A DNA stretch of 64,000 nucleotides from Desertivirga brevis (lineage in GTDB: Bacteria > Bacteroidota > Bacteroidia > Sphingobacteriales > Sphingobacteriaceae), in contig NZ_JAFEWF010000005.1 of NCBI RefSeq assembly GCF_017355835.1, positions 461,100-525,099 of the forward strand. Direction: 5' to 3'. Numbering within the stretch: the stretch's first letter is position 1; each line of letters starts with the position of its first letter. Positions 26,266-34,972 of the stretch are shown here, in pieces. The notes below the pieces were generated by a model that saw nothing but the letters and a program-made list of their open reading frames with translations, made no database searches and had not been told where the DNA came from. The translations under genes and the position numbers were made by a program.

Positions 26266-27213
26266 TTAACTTACAACGTTAATAGGAGAATTTTTGATAA
26301 AGGAGTTTATGTTTTTATAAGTTGTTTCCATTATCCGCTCCCGGGCCTCTTTACTCATCCAGGCGTTATGAGGGGTAATAAAACAATTCTTTGCACTTAA
26401 AAGAGGGTTGTGTGGCGGAGGCGGCTCAACCGAAAGTACGTCTATCCCTGCACCGGCAATTATGCCAGAATTAAGAGCATCTGCCAGGTCCTGCTCGTTT
26501 ACCAAGGGCCCTCTGGCTGTGTTTATAAAAAACGCTGTTTTCTTCATTCTGGAAATAAGGTTCATATTAACAAACTCCTTGTTATCGGGCTTTAAAGGTA
26601 AGTGAAGAGAAACAAAATCGCTTTCGGAAAAGAGCTCTTCTATAGATACATATCGAGCAGTAGTAATATTTTTAGGACTCGGGGTATGGTAAAGCACATT
26701 CATACCAAAGGCTTGCGCAACTTCTGCAACCTTACGGGCTATGTTCCCAAATCCGACCAGTCCCAAAGTTTTACCACTTATCTCAAATAGTGGCGACAAG
26801 GAATAACTAAAGTCGGCACACCTACTCCAGTCGCCATTATGAACCGAGGTTGAATGCAAACCCACCTGAGTCGCAAATTCAAGGATAAAGGCAAATGTGT
26901 GTTGTGCCACAGCAGATGAGCTATAGTCAGGAACATTGCAAACAATTATTCCTTTCTCGGCAGCAGCTATTGTATCGATGATGTTATATCCGGTAGCCAG
27001 AACACAAATAAGCCGGAGCTTTGGTAAATGGTCTATTGTTTCGCGAGAGAAGGCAACTTTATTAGTAAGCACTATCTCGGCAGAAGAACAACGGGGAACT
27101 ATCTCATCAGGAGAGGTCCTGTCATAGATCGTAACTTCTCCAAGTTTATTTATCTCATCCCAGTTTAAGTCACCAGGATTAAGAGCAAAGCCATCGGTTG
27201 CAACAATGTTCAT
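26266..27213 (-). CDS. D-2-hydroxyacid dehydrogenase (NAD-dependent)
   Basis: A 315-residue enzyme counted from the ATG at 27213. Nucleotide-binding GLVGFGNIARKVAEVA sits at about residue 145. Catalytic residues are the Arg of NTARGPLVNEQ, the Glu in IDVLSVEPP and the His of FITPHNAWM. It reduces or oxidises 2-keto/2-hydroxy acids (glyoxylate, hydroxypyruvate or phosphoglycerate-like); the substrate is not clear. A promoter site at 27232-27239 gives a leader of about 15 bases only if translation starts at 27213, so I reject the earlier frame extension. Confidence 0.91.
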   Translation of the reverse strand: MNIVATDGFALNPGDLNWDEINKLGEVTIYDRTSPDEIVPRCSSAEIVLTNKVAFSRETIDHLPKLRLICVLATGYNIIDTIAAAEKGIIVCNVPDYSSSAVAQHTFAFILEFATQVGLHSTSVHNGDWSRCADFSYSLSPLFEISGKTLGLVGFGNIARKVAEVAQAFGMNVLYHTPSPKNITTARYVSIEELFSESDFVSLHLPLKPDNKEFVNMNLISRMKKTAFFINTARGPLVNEQDLADALNSGIIAGAGIDVLSVEPPPPHNPLLSAKNCFITPHNAWMSKEARERIMETTYKNINSFIKNSPINVVS

Positions 27214-27231
27214 AATGTATAGGAATTGCAG

Positions 27232-27265
27232 CAAAGCTATTAATCTTTCTTCAACTTCAAATTAT
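27232..27265 (-). promoter_or_regulatory. Bacteroidota-type promoter of the D-2-hydroxyacid dehydrogenase gene
   Basis: On the minus strand TTTG (-33), an 18-base spacer and TAGCTTTG (-7, 27232-27239). Both elements match the TTTG/TAnnTTTG consensus and the expected transcript start lies just ahead of the ATG at 27213. Confidence 0.5.
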
Positions 27266-27416
27266 GATGGTTGTAAAGCTAAAATTTCGAGGGCTGGTGA
27301 AGTCGTTTCTGCTGAAATAGGAATAAAACTCAACTACAAAAGCAGTCAAAGGGAAGAAAGCCAACGAAATCTCAACGGAATACCAATTGGATACTCGCTT
27401 GGCCTCTTCTAGCTAT

Positions 27417-27857
27417 TTAAGATGTTGCGGGAGGTCTGACAGCTTGCCTCGCTAACAATTTCCACTTGCCATGCTCTTTGGAGAAAACAAGCAGGATAAA
27501 AAGATTTACATTACCAGGCTTTCCCCCGTCATTAGTCTGCGCAGCAAGCTTATGACGCACAATAGCTGTCTTACCCGAAACTTTAATAGTTTGGTCTGTA
27601 AGGTTAATGGTCACGAAATCAGATTTTCCACTAGCAATTGCTTCTACAAATGCTGTTTTATCTTCGATCTTACCTCCTGAATGTCCATAACTAAGGTCTT
27701 CTGAGGCTATCGCTTCCAAATCCTCCTTCTTTCCATCAATCATTGCCTTTTTCAGCTGCTCAACAGCAGAAGCCACCTGCTTTTCTGCTTTTGTTTGTGC
27801 ATCTGCTTTAAACACAAGAAAGCTTAACACTAAGACGGAATAAAAAAATTTTTTCAT
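27417..27857 (-). CDS. secreted SnoaL/DUF4440-like protein
   Basis: A 146-residue protein with an N-terminal signal (MKKFFYSVLVLSFLVFKADA) and an NTF2-like cone fold: a first helical stretch (ASAVEQLKKAMIDGKKEDLEAI), the DLSYGHSGGKIEDKTAFVEAI segment typical of DUF4440, and beta strands ending KWKLLARQAVRP. NTF2-like proteins range from enzymes to stress proteins, so no reaction can be assigned. It is probably periplasmic and monocistronic. Confidence 0.83.
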   Translation of the reverse strand: MKKFFYSVLVLSFLVFKADAQTKAEKQVASAVEQLKKAMIDGKKEDLEAIASEDLSYGHSGGKIEDKTAFVEAIASGKSDFVTINLTDQTIKVSGKTAIVRHKLAAQTNDGGKPGNVNLFILLVFSKEHGKWKLLARQAVRPPATS

Positions 27858-28069
27858 TTCTTTTAAACTTATTGGTTTCTTTTCGTAAACAGGATAATTC
27901 TTTCGGCTAAGGTATTAATTGCGAATCAAAATAGAAATGCTTCAAAAACCATAATTCTCTTTATAGAATTATAATGGAAGATAAAGTTTAAACTATATTA
28001 GCAGACCTTATTCGATAAGAGTTTAGAAAATAATTGCGACCACCATTTAATCGAGAACAATAAATTTTA

Positions 28070-28879
28070 ATGAGGCCTGTTTCCATCCCCCCTTACGTTC
28101 AGAAGTTCTGGAACGCAGATAAAAATTCCCCAGCTTTCTTTGAAGAAACTAGAAATGCTTATATCAGGTTAACTAAAGGTATTCAGCCTGAGGTTTCCAT
28201 CGTAATGCCTGCGTATAATGAACAGGAGAATATTGTGCAGACACTTGCATCATTATGTAATAATGAAACTTCCAGGGCAGTAGAAATTATTGTAGTAAAT
28301 AATAATTCCAAGGACGATACCGAGGCATTGGTTAAGAGCTGCGGTGTAAATTGCGTACTTCAAACAATTCAGGGAATCACGCCTGCAAGAAACATGGGCC
28401 TTTCGGTAGCGAAAGGAAAATATATATTAAATGCAGATGCCGACACTATATATCCAAAAGACTGGATAGAGGAAATGGTTAAGCCTCTCGATAATAATGA
28501 TGTAGCTGCAGTGTACGGGCGCTTCTCGTTTATTCCAGTTGGGAGCACTGGTCGTGGAACCTACTTCTTCTATGAGTACTTTGCTGACTTTACTAGAAAA
28601 TTGAATAAGTATATTAAAGATGAGGCTGTAAATGTTTATGGTTTTAATTCGGGATTCAGAAGGCTTCAAGGCTTGGAAGTAGACAGCTTCAACCATCCTC
28701 CGGGAACAAATGAAGATGGGTGGATGGCCTTAAAGCTGCGAAATAAAGGCTTTGGAAAACTTTATTACGTAAATAACATTAAGGCATTAGTATGGACCAC
28801 AGACAGGCGCATTCAAATTGATGGAGGACTTTGGAAAGGTACTTTGAAGCGCCTTAAGCGGGTAATACTAAGAAGATAA
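28070..28879 (+). CDS. glycosyltransferase family 2
   Basis: A 269-residue GT-A enzyme. VSIVMPAYNEQENIVQT, IIVVNNNSKDDTEALV, QTIQGITPARNMGLSVAKGK and the DADTIYPKDW (DxD-type Asp cluster) are all in order; the acceptor side follows with FNSGFRRLQGLEVDSF and EDGWMALKLRNKG. There is no transmembrane helix in the C-terminal part, so it is cytosolic or peripheral. It transfers a nucleotide-sugar donor to an unknown lipid or glycan. It is 10 bases upstream of the nicotinamidase gene. Confidence 0.9.
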   Translation: MRPVSIPPYVQKFWNADKNSPAFFEETRNAYIRLTKGIQPEVSIVMPAYNEQENIVQTLASLCNNETSRAVEIIVVNNNSKDDTEALVKSCGVNCVLQTIQGITPARNMGLSVAKGKYILNADADTIYPKDWIEEMVKPLDNNDVAAVYGRFSFIPVGSTGRGTYFFYEYFADFTRKLNKYIKDEAVNVYGFNSGFRRLQGLEVDSFNHPPGTNEDGWMALKLRNKGFGKLYYVNNIKALVWTTDRRIQIDGGLWKGTLKRLKRVILRR

Positions 28880-28889
28880 TTTTAAATGC

Positions 28890-29495
28890 ATGAAAGCTCT
28901 CTTGATTATCGACGTACAAAATGATTTTCTTCCAGGAGGCTCACTTGCTGTTCCTTCAGGAAATGAGATCATCCCTGTTATAAACAAGATACAGGAAAAG
29001 TTTGATCTGGTGTTGGCAACTCAAGACTGGCATCCATCAAGTCACAAAAGTTTCGCCTCAAATCATGATGGAAGAGTCGCCTTTGAAACTGTTGAACTTA
29101 AGGGCCTGAACCAGGTGTTATGGCCAGACCACTGTGTGCAAGGAAGCTATGGAGCTGAACTCTCATCTGAAATAGATTGGAAAAGATCAGAGGTAGTCAT
29201 TCGAAAAGGAACTGATCCTGAAATTGACAGCTATAGCGGTTTTTATGATAATGGCCATTTGAAATCTACCGGTCTGGCCGGCTTACTGAAAGACCGAAAG
29301 ATTAAATCTATTTATGTAGCTGGCTTAGCTGCGGATTATTGCGTTTACTTTACCGCTCTGGATGCTATCTCTGCTGGATTTGATACATTTTTTATTGAGG
29401 ACGCAACAAGAGCAATTGACGCAAAGGGGGTTCAAGAAGCCAGGAAGGACCTTGTTGTTCGGGGTGCAAAAATTATTACGAGCGATGAACTTTAA
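28890..29495 (+). CDS. pncA: nicotinamidase
   Basis: A 201-residue isochorismatase-fold amidase. LLIIDVQNDFLPGGSLAVP holds the catalytic Asp, ATQDWHPSSHKSF holds the metal Asp/His pair, RKGTDPEIDSYSGF the catalytic Lys, and AADYCVYFTALDA the nucleophile Cys. It converts nicotinamide to nicotinic acid for NAD salvage through the Preiss-Handler route. Length is usual. It lies directly after the glycosyltransferase gene, but there is no obvious functional tie. Confidence 0.96.
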   Translation: MKALLIIDVQNDFLPGGSLAVPSGNEIIPVINKIQEKFDLVLATQDWHPSSHKSFASNHDGRVAFETVELKGLNQVLWPDHCVQGSYGAELSSEIDWKRSEVVIRKGTDPEIDSYSGFYDNGHLKSTGLAGLLKDRKIKSIYVAGLAADYCVYFTALDAISAGFDTFFIEDATRAIDAKGVQEARKDLVVRGAKIITSDEL

Positions 29496-29504
29496 ACAAT
29501 ATCA

Positions 29505-30392
29505 TTAAAGCTTTCTACTTATTACGCTCAACAATGAATTTTGCTTCTGTTCCCAGTTGAAACTGATTGATTTATTCTTTTCAGTATCGATGGTTGGTTG
29601 AATAATTTCAAAATGTAAATGAGGGCCATTTGAGAACCCTGTATTTCCCGAATACCCTATCACCTGCCCTTTTTTAACCATTTGCCCTTCCTTCACAAGC
29701 GAGCCATTTTTATTTAAATGAATATAGTTAGCAATAGTTCCATCGGAGTGATAGATAGAAATAAAATTTGCATCGTCTATAAATGCCCGGGATGGACCGC
29801 CAGTTCCTGAATCTGATTTAACCGAGGCAACAATACCATCTCTGGCAGCTGTAATGGGCGTACCAATAGGCATAACGAAATCATAGGCAAACATGTCGTG
29901 ATGACTAAAATCTCCACCGGGGCCTTGGGATACCTTGAATGAACTTCCCTTGGCATAGGGTAAAGCGTATCCAAAATTAAAGTCGGGTATTTTAGTTACA
30001 TCACCTAATACCACTTTCCACTTATAAAAACATTGATAATCTTTAGTAGGATCCAGGCGTTTGAGTACACTTAAATTAAAACCAATTGCTTTTGCTGGCA
30101 CTACCGCTGATATTTCTCGTTTTACCGGAGCCTGAAGATTCTCTAGTTCAACTGACAATTTAATTGTAACCGGGACATTAAAATCGTTGTCAAATTTCAA
30201 TAACAAAGAATCACTTCCAGTCTCCTTAATATAAATTTTGGTGCGTTCCTTTATTTTATATGGAGATGCTTGAATAACGGTTATATAAAATAACGGGAAT
30301 AAAAGACAAATAAATGCTTTCACCCCTCCCCTAAATTTTCTAAATGACTTCCCCTCATTGGAATGTTCATCTTTTCTCACTCTAAAACTCAC
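29505..30392 (-). CDS. M23 family metallopeptidase (peptidoglycan hydrolase type), start uncertain
   Basis: A protein of up to 295 residues starting at GTG 30392. A second GTG at 30323, preceded by GGGAGGGG, would give a better start: MKAFICLLFPLFYITVIQAS reads as a signal peptide. The C-terminal LytM domain shows HHDMFAYDFVMPIGTP (first His and Asp of the zinc site), the conserved GTPITAARDGIVASVK and GPHLHFEI (HxH). The N-terminal 110 residues form a beta-rich region with no motif I recognise. It probably cleaves peptidoglycan cross-links or stem peptides in the periplasm. Confidence 0.86.
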   Translation of the reverse strand: MSFRVRKDEHSNEGKSFRKFRGGVKAFICLLFPLFYITVIQASPYKIKERTKIYIKETGSDSLLLKFDNDFNVPVTIKLSVELENLQAPVKREISAVVPAKAIGFNLSVLKRLDPTKDYQCFYKWKVVLGDVTKIPDFNFGYALPYAKGSSFKVSQGPGGDFSHHDMFAYDFVMPIGTPITAARDGIVASVKSDSGTGGPSRAFIDDANFISIYHSDGTIANYIHLNKNGSLVKEGQMVKKGQVIGYSGNTGFSNGPHLHFEIIQPTIDTEKNKSISFNWEQKQNSLLSVISRKL

Positions 30393-30599
30393 TTGGTAAT
30401 TAAACGTAAAGAAGAAGCGAAAGATACGTTTTTTTACATTTTCTCAAACTCGAAATTGTGCGATAATCCCTTCACCTACAGTGGAAGATCGCTTTGTTTA
30501 CAGGGATTCAATTAGATCGAAAGTACTGGAACATTATTTGCTAACTTACATGTAATGAAGACATAAAACTTGAAAACTTAACATCTAACATTGAAACCT

Positions 30600-31985
30600 A
30601 TGAAAACTTTGAAAAATTTAACGTTGGCTATCTTAGCCGCTGGAGCAATGGCGGCTTGTTCGACAACAAGGACCGGGACTGGCTCAGGAAGTTCGACGGG
30701 AACTTCTGGTACCGGAACAGATACTGCATCAACTGGTACATCAGGTACTACTGGTACAACAGGTACTACGAGGGACTCATTAACTAGTAACACAGGTACA
30801 ACAGGCGTGGGCGGCAACGTTTCTGGCTCCATGAATACAGGCAGCTCAACGGGAAACTATGCAGGCTCTACCGAAGTAACGGGTAGTACCACAAACTCAA
30901 CAGTCAACGCAACCGGTTCAGTCACTACAACAGGTAGCGCAAATGGAACTATGGATGGTGCAACCGGGATTTCCGGTTCTCAAGGGGCTGGAGCGGGCAA
31001 TACAAGCACCCTTGCAGCTGGCGGCAGTAATTCTATCAGTGGTACTGGAACTTCTACAGACAAGTCATTAAATAACCGTAACAATGCTTCTATTCCGACT
31101 AATGGTAGCACAATGGGTGATAGAAATCTTTCCACTAATGGAACAAACAAACCTTCAAGCTCTACCAGCCCAGGTCCATGGAACTCCACAGCAGCAGGCT
31201 CAACTTCAGCTGCTAGCTTTATTTCAACCGCTGCCCAATCAGGTATGAAAGAAATGGAGCTAAGCCGCCTTGCCCAGACCAAAGCAAGTAACCCTGAGGT
31301 AAGATCATTTGCAAGTATGATGGTTAAGGATCATTCTATGCAACACCAAAAATTAGCGACATTGGCCAGAAGCAAAGGTGTAACAGTCCCAGAAGGTACG
31401 ACAGCAGTCGGAGCTGGCTCAGGCACAATGGGAAGTATGTCAGGAACCGGAACAATTGGTAATCAAAATTCTGGAAGCAGTACACCTAGTATAAACACAA
31501 ATAGTGGCACAAATGGCAGTATTTCAGGGAACATTGGCAATCAGGGTTCGGGAATTAACACAAACACCACTTCTGGAACCAACCTAAGTAGCAATCAAAA
31601 TTTGGGAAATGTAAGCTCAAATACCAGTAACTCCGGAACAGCTACTTCTGCCGGTGCTACAGATCAATCTATAGGAACTCAGGGTAATACCTCGCTGCAA
31701 CAAAACATGGGAACTACAGGTGCACACGATATGAGTTCTATGAGCCCAACCAGCAGCAGTGCTATTTCAAATGATGTAAGCAGTCTTCAAAACTTATCAG
31801 GAAGTGAGTTTGACAGAAAATACATGCAGATGATGGTTCAGGATCATGAGCAGGCGGTAAGCCTATTCACCACAGCTTCTCAGTCAAGTGACGCGGAAGT
31901 GAGAGCATTTGCTATGAAAAATCTTCCAAAGCTTAGAGCTCATTTATATGATGCGAAGCAAATAAGTAACAGATTGACCAGATAA
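30600..31985 (+). CDS. DUF4142 ferritin-like lipoprotein split by Ser/Thr/Gly-rich low-complexity regions
   Basis: A 461-residue lipoprotein (SPII signal with lipobox MAAC near residue 20). Residues 20-200 are low complexity: repeated TGTSGTTGTTG-like runs, then Asn/Ser/Gly-rich sequence. The four-helix DUF4142 domain is present in two halves. Helices 1-2 (about 203-265) contain AASFISTAAQSGMKEMELSR and MVKDHSMQHQKL. A Gly/Ser/Asn-rich insert of about 127 residues follows. Helices 3-4 (about 395-460) contain DRKYMQMMVQDHEQAVSLF and LRAHLYDAKQI. DUF4142 normally runs unbroken over about 135 residues. Likely outer-membrane or envelope located; function unknown. The ATG at 30600 is preferred over an in-frame TTG at 30591. 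A terminator follows. Confidence 0.85.
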   Translation: MKTLKNLTLAILAAGAMAACSTTRTGTGSGSSTGTSGTGTDTASTGTSGTTGTTGTTRDSLTSNTGTTGVGGNVSGSMNTGSSTGNYAGSTEVTGSTTNSTVNATGSVTTTGSANGTMDGATGISGSQGAGAGNTSTLAAGGSNSISGTGTSTDKSLNNRNNASIPTNGSTMGDRNLSTNGTNKPSSSTSPGPWNSTAAGSTSAASFISTAAQSGMKEMELSRLAQTKASNPEVRSFASMMVKDHSMQHQKLATLARSKGVTVPEGTTAVGAGSGTMGSMSGTGTIGNQNSGSSTPSINTNSGTNGSISGNIGNQGSGINTNTTSGTNLSSNQNLGNVSSNTSNSGTATSAGATDQSIGTQGNTSLQQNMGTTGAHDMSSMSPTSSSAISNDVSSLQNLSGSEFDRKYMQMMVQDHEQAVSLFTTASQSSDAEVRAFAMKNLPKLRAHLYDAKQISNRLTR

Positions 31986-32008
31986 TCACTTGTTTTCTGT
32001 TTTAGACT

Positions 32009-32039
32009 CAGCCGGAATTATAATTCCGGCTGTTTTTTT
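32009..32039 (+). terminator. Rho-independent terminator after the DUF4142 gene
   Basis: Stem CAGCCGGAATTA/TAATTCCGGCTG (12 bp, 32009-32032) followed by seven T. Confidence 0.88.
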
Positions 32040-32174
32040 ATCATTTTTGCGGGACTTAAAGGATTTAAATGGGTTTCAAAATCCTAATCAACATTTACAG
32101 GCATATCTGGTTTAATGTGGAGTATTTCAACTGAGCCCGGGAAATACACACCAGGTTCCGTCAAAAAGCTTTTA

Positions 32175-32969
32175 ATGGAGAATAATATTTCGAAAAAGAA
32201 TAGTGGTCCGGGAAAGATAAGCAGGATGTTCCTAACACTACAAGATGTAGGAGCCTTTGTTGCCCGGTTCTTTAAAGAGGCCTTCCTCCCACCATATGAA
32301 TTTAAAGAGCTTATCAATCAGTGTTATAATATTGGTTATCAATCTCTGATTTTGATTTCCACCACTGGTTTCATAACTGGTATCGTTTTCACAAAGCAAT
32401 CGCGGCCCTCCCTTGCAGAATTTGGAGCTACATCCTGGCTCCCATCCTTGGTAGCCATTGCCTTGTTGCGAACTCTGGCTCCCCTACTTACTGCACTGAT
32501 TGCCGCGGGTAAGGTAGGTTCAAGCATTGGAGCAGAACTTGGTTCTATGCGCGTAACCGAACAAATAGATGCAATGGAAGTGTCTGCCACTAACCCCTTC
32601 AAGTTTTTAGTAGCTACCCGGGTAATGGCAACAACGATAACTATTCCAATACTCTCTTTCTATACTGCTTTAGTAGGTATGCTTGGAGCATTACTTAATG
32701 TTTCCCTGAGCGAAGGTACTAGTGCACGAGCCTTTTTTCAAACAGCTCTTGAGTCTATTACCTTTTTAGACATCACAGCTTCAACCATTCGTTCAGTTCT
32801 TTATGGCTTTACCATTGGGATCGTAGGTTGTTATCAAGGTTATAATTCTTCGAAAGGAACCGAAGGCGTAGGTCAAGCCGCTAATTCAGCGGTAGTTATC
32901 GGTATGTTCCTTGTATTCCTTGAAGAAGTCATCACCGTTCAATTCTTCTCAATTTTTAGGGCTGGATAA
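32175..32969 (+). CDS. MlaE-type ABC transporter permease
   Basis: A 264-residue inner-membrane protein from the ATG at 32175; an in-frame extension back to 32115 is unlikely since it only adds a polar 20-residue tail. Five to six membrane helices and family signatures LRTLAPLLTALIAAGKVGSSIG, ELGSMRVTEQIDAMEVSATNP and RVMATTITIPILSFY identify the MlaE/YrbE permease. With the ATPase and MCE protein it moves phospholipids between membranes. Its TAA overlaps the ATPase start codon by one base. Confidence 0.95.
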   Translation: MENNISKKNSGPGKISRMFLTLQDVGAFVARFFKEAFLPPYEFKELINQCYNIGYQSLILISTTGFITGIVFTKQSRPSLAEFGATSWLPSLVAIALLRTLAPLLTALIAAGKVGSSIGAELGSMRVTEQIDAMEVSATNPFKFLVATRVMATTITIPILSFYTALVGMLGALLNVSLSEGTSARAFFQTALESITFLDITASTIRSVLYGFTIGIVGCYQGYNSSKGTEGVGQAANSAVVIGMFLVFLEEVITVQFFSIFRAG

Positions 32970-33739
32970 TGGAACTTTCACAAAACATTGTATCAAAAGA
33001 AAAGGTCATCCAAATCAAGGGATTAAATAAGTTCTTTGGAAATCTGGAGGTGCTTAAAAACGCAGACCTTACCCTCCACAAAGGAGAGAACCTTGTAGTT
33101 TTGGGAAAGTCAGGTTCAGGAAAATCTGTACTAATCAAAATAATTGTCGGACTATTGAAACCAGATTCAGGCTCTGTGCAGGTACTCGGAAAAGAAGTAG
33201 ATAAAATAACTTATAAAGAATTATTAGACCTTCGGTTGAAGGTTGGCTTCTCTTTCCAAAACAGCGCCCTCTACGACAGTATGACCGTACGTCAGAACCT
33301 TGAATTCCCACTTGTAAGAAATCAGAGGAACTTGTCTAAAGTAGAAATAAATAGGGCGGTTGAAGAAGTACTAGACGCAGTGGGACTGATGCAAACGATA
33401 GATCAAATGCCCTCAGAACTTTCAGGAGGCCAACGGAAACGGATTGGTATTGCCCGAACACTTATTCTTCAACCTGAAATCATGCTTTATGACGAGCCCA
33501 CCGCCGGGTTAGATCCAATCACCTCAGAGGACATTAATAATTTAATTAACGAAGTACAGGAGAAATATCGCACCAGTTCAATTGTGATCACTCATGACCT
33601 AACGTGCGCAAAAACGGTAAGTAACAGGGTAACTATTTTGCTCGACGGACGGTTCGAAAGACAGGGAACATTTGATGAAGTTTTTAACACAACAGATAAT
33701 CGGGTAAGACCTTTTTACGATTATAATTTTATTCATTAG
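32969..33739 (+). CDS. MlaF-type ABC transporter ATP-binding protein
   Basis: A 256-residue ATPase. Walker A is VVLGKSGSGKSVLIK (about residue 47-60), the signature is ELSGGQRKRIGIAR, Walker B is IMLYDEPTAGLD, and the switch His is in VITHDLTCAKT. The long, conserved Q-loop region KVGFSFQNSALYDSMTV is typical for MlaF. It powers the MlaE permease. It is coupled to the permease by a one-base overlap and precedes mlaD by three bases. Confidence 0.97.
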   Translation: MELSQNIVSKEKVIQIKGLNKFFGNLEVLKNADLTLHKGENLVVLGKSGSGKSVLIKIIVGLLKPDSGSVQVLGKEVDKITYKELLDLRLKVGFSFQNSALYDSMTVRQNLEFPLVRNQRNLSKVEINRAVEEVLDAVGLMQTIDQMPSELSGGQRKRIGIARTLILQPEIMLYDEPTAGLDPITSEDINNLINEVQEKYRTSSIVITHDLTCAKTVSNRVTILLDGRFERQGTFDEVFNTTDNRVRPFYDYNFIH

Positions 33740-33742
33740 GCA

Positions 33743-34720
33743 ATGGAAGCAACAGAGACGCGACGAAAAATAACGGTCGGCATATTTATATTTATAGGGT
33801 TACTTATTTTTATTCTTGGGGTTTTTACGTTGGGCAGTCAAAAAAAGGCCTTTGTAAAAAGCTTTTTAGTGAAGGTAGTTTTTGACGATATTCAGGGATT
33901 AAAGGCTGGCGATAATGTTTGGTTTTCCGGGGTAAAAATAGGAACGATCAAAAAGATCCAGTTCTACGGTACTTCCCAGGTGGAAGTAACAATGAACATT
34001 GAAGAGAACGCACACCAATATATACGGAAAGATGCTGCTGCAAGTATTGGATCCGACGGACTTATCGGAAATAAGATTATCGTAATAGATGGAGGAAACC
34101 CAAGAGTTCCAGCTATAGAGGATGGTGATAGGATACGTGTCAATAAAACGCTTTCTACTGACGAGATGATGAAAACTTTACAGGTGAACAACCGCAACTT
34201 GGTAGATATCACCTCCGACTTCAAAACCATCTCTTCAAACCTGGCTTCAGGTAAAGGAACAGCTGGAGCGCTGCTATCTGATGAAGAAATGGCAAAGAAT
34301 TTAAAAAGCATAGTAGCTAATCTTCAAAGAACAACTATTGCGACTAACAAAATGGCTGCAGAACTTAGAACTTTTAGCCATTCTCTTAATAATAAGCAGG
34401 GATTAGTGAACAACCTTGTAAGTGATACAGTAATATTTAATCGCTTAAGAAATTCATCTTACGAGTTCCAGCAGGCAGCTCAATCTGCCAATGCAATTAC
34501 ATCTAATTTAAATACGGCGTCGGCAAAATTAAATGACCCAAATGCCCCTGCAGGATTATTGTTGAACGATCAGCAAACTACAGAGCAACTGAGAAGAATA
34601 ATTCAAAACCTTGAGAGCAGTAGCTATAATTTAAACGAAGATCTGAAAGCTCTGCAGAGCAATTTCTTGTTCCGGGGATATTTCAAACGGAAAGCCAGGG
34701 AAGCTGAAGAAAAGAAATAA
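33743..34720 (+). CDS. MlaD/MCE family lipid-transport protein
   Basis: A 325-residue protein: one N-terminal membrane anchor (ITVGIFIFIGLLIFILGVF, residues 9-28), an MCE domain (about 38-130) with VFDDIQGLKAGDNVWFSGVK and GLIGNKIIVIDGG, then a long helical tail (150-320) rich in Asn, Ser and Gln. The MCE domain forms a hexameric ring on the permease complex and the tail may extend a channel through the periplasm. Longer than E. coli MlaD (about 180), as usual in Bacteroidota. It is the last gene of the permease-ATPase-MCE operon; mlaB, mlaC and mlaA are not in the window. Confidence 0.94.
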   Translation: MEATETRRKITVGIFIFIGLLIFILGVFTLGSQKKAFVKSFLVKVVFDDIQGLKAGDNVWFSGVKIGTIKKIQFYGTSQVEVTMNIEENAHQYIRKDAAASIGSDGLIGNKIIVIDGGNPRVPAIEDGDRIRVNKTLSTDEMMKTLQVNNRNLVDITSDFKTISSNLASGKGTAGALLSDEEMAKNLKSIVANLQRTTIATNKMAAELRTFSHSLNNKQGLVNNLVSDTVIFNRLRNSSYEFQQAAQSANAITSNLNTASAKLNDPNAPAGLLLNDQQTTEQLRRIIQNLESSSYNLNEDLKALQSNFLFRGYFKRKAREAEEKK

Positions 34721-34779
34721 TAATGGTACATACTGCCGAAATTTTCCACATAGAAAAGAGGGTATGTGTCTTAGTTATA

Positions 34780-34902
34780 ATGAACCGTATACAGGAATTA
34801 TATCAATTTCTACAAAAACACAATTATGGCATTAGTTTTCTAGGTAGGTATCCAGGTAAGATGAGTATAGAAACTTGGAAACAAGAAAGAATCTATGTTT
34901 AA
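34780..34902 (+). CDS. candidate small protein, 40 residues
   Basis: A short frame (ATG to TAA) between mlaD and its terminator. Its product begins MNRIQELYQFLQKHNYG and ends IETWKQERIYV; it is hydrophilic and could be one helix. The space would otherwise be untranslated leader or tail sequence. No homology could be checked, so this is only a candidate. Confidence 0.32.
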   Translation: MNRIQELYQFLQKHNYGISFLGRYPGKMSIETWKQERIYV

Positions 34903-34931
34903 AGTGTATTTGTAATTTAGATTTGATGTAC

Positions 34932-34966
34932 GCCCTGTTCAATCTCATATTGGCCAGGGCTTTTTT
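34932..34966 (+). terminator. Rho-independent terminator of the Mla operon
   Basis: GCCCTG/CAGGGC outer stem with an inner CAAT/ATTG stem and a T6 tail. It faces only the + strand. Confidence 0.82.
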
Positions 34967-34972
34967 ACTAAT

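Noticed and set aside
27206..27412. 68-residue + strand frame in the gap before the D-2-hydroxyacid dehydrogenase
   Set aside because: It overlaps the promoter of the minus-strand gene and has no protein-like pattern.
30980..31282. Antisense frames within the DUF4142 gene
   Set aside because: Val/Pro-rich strings are the mirror of the Thr/Gly repeat codons.
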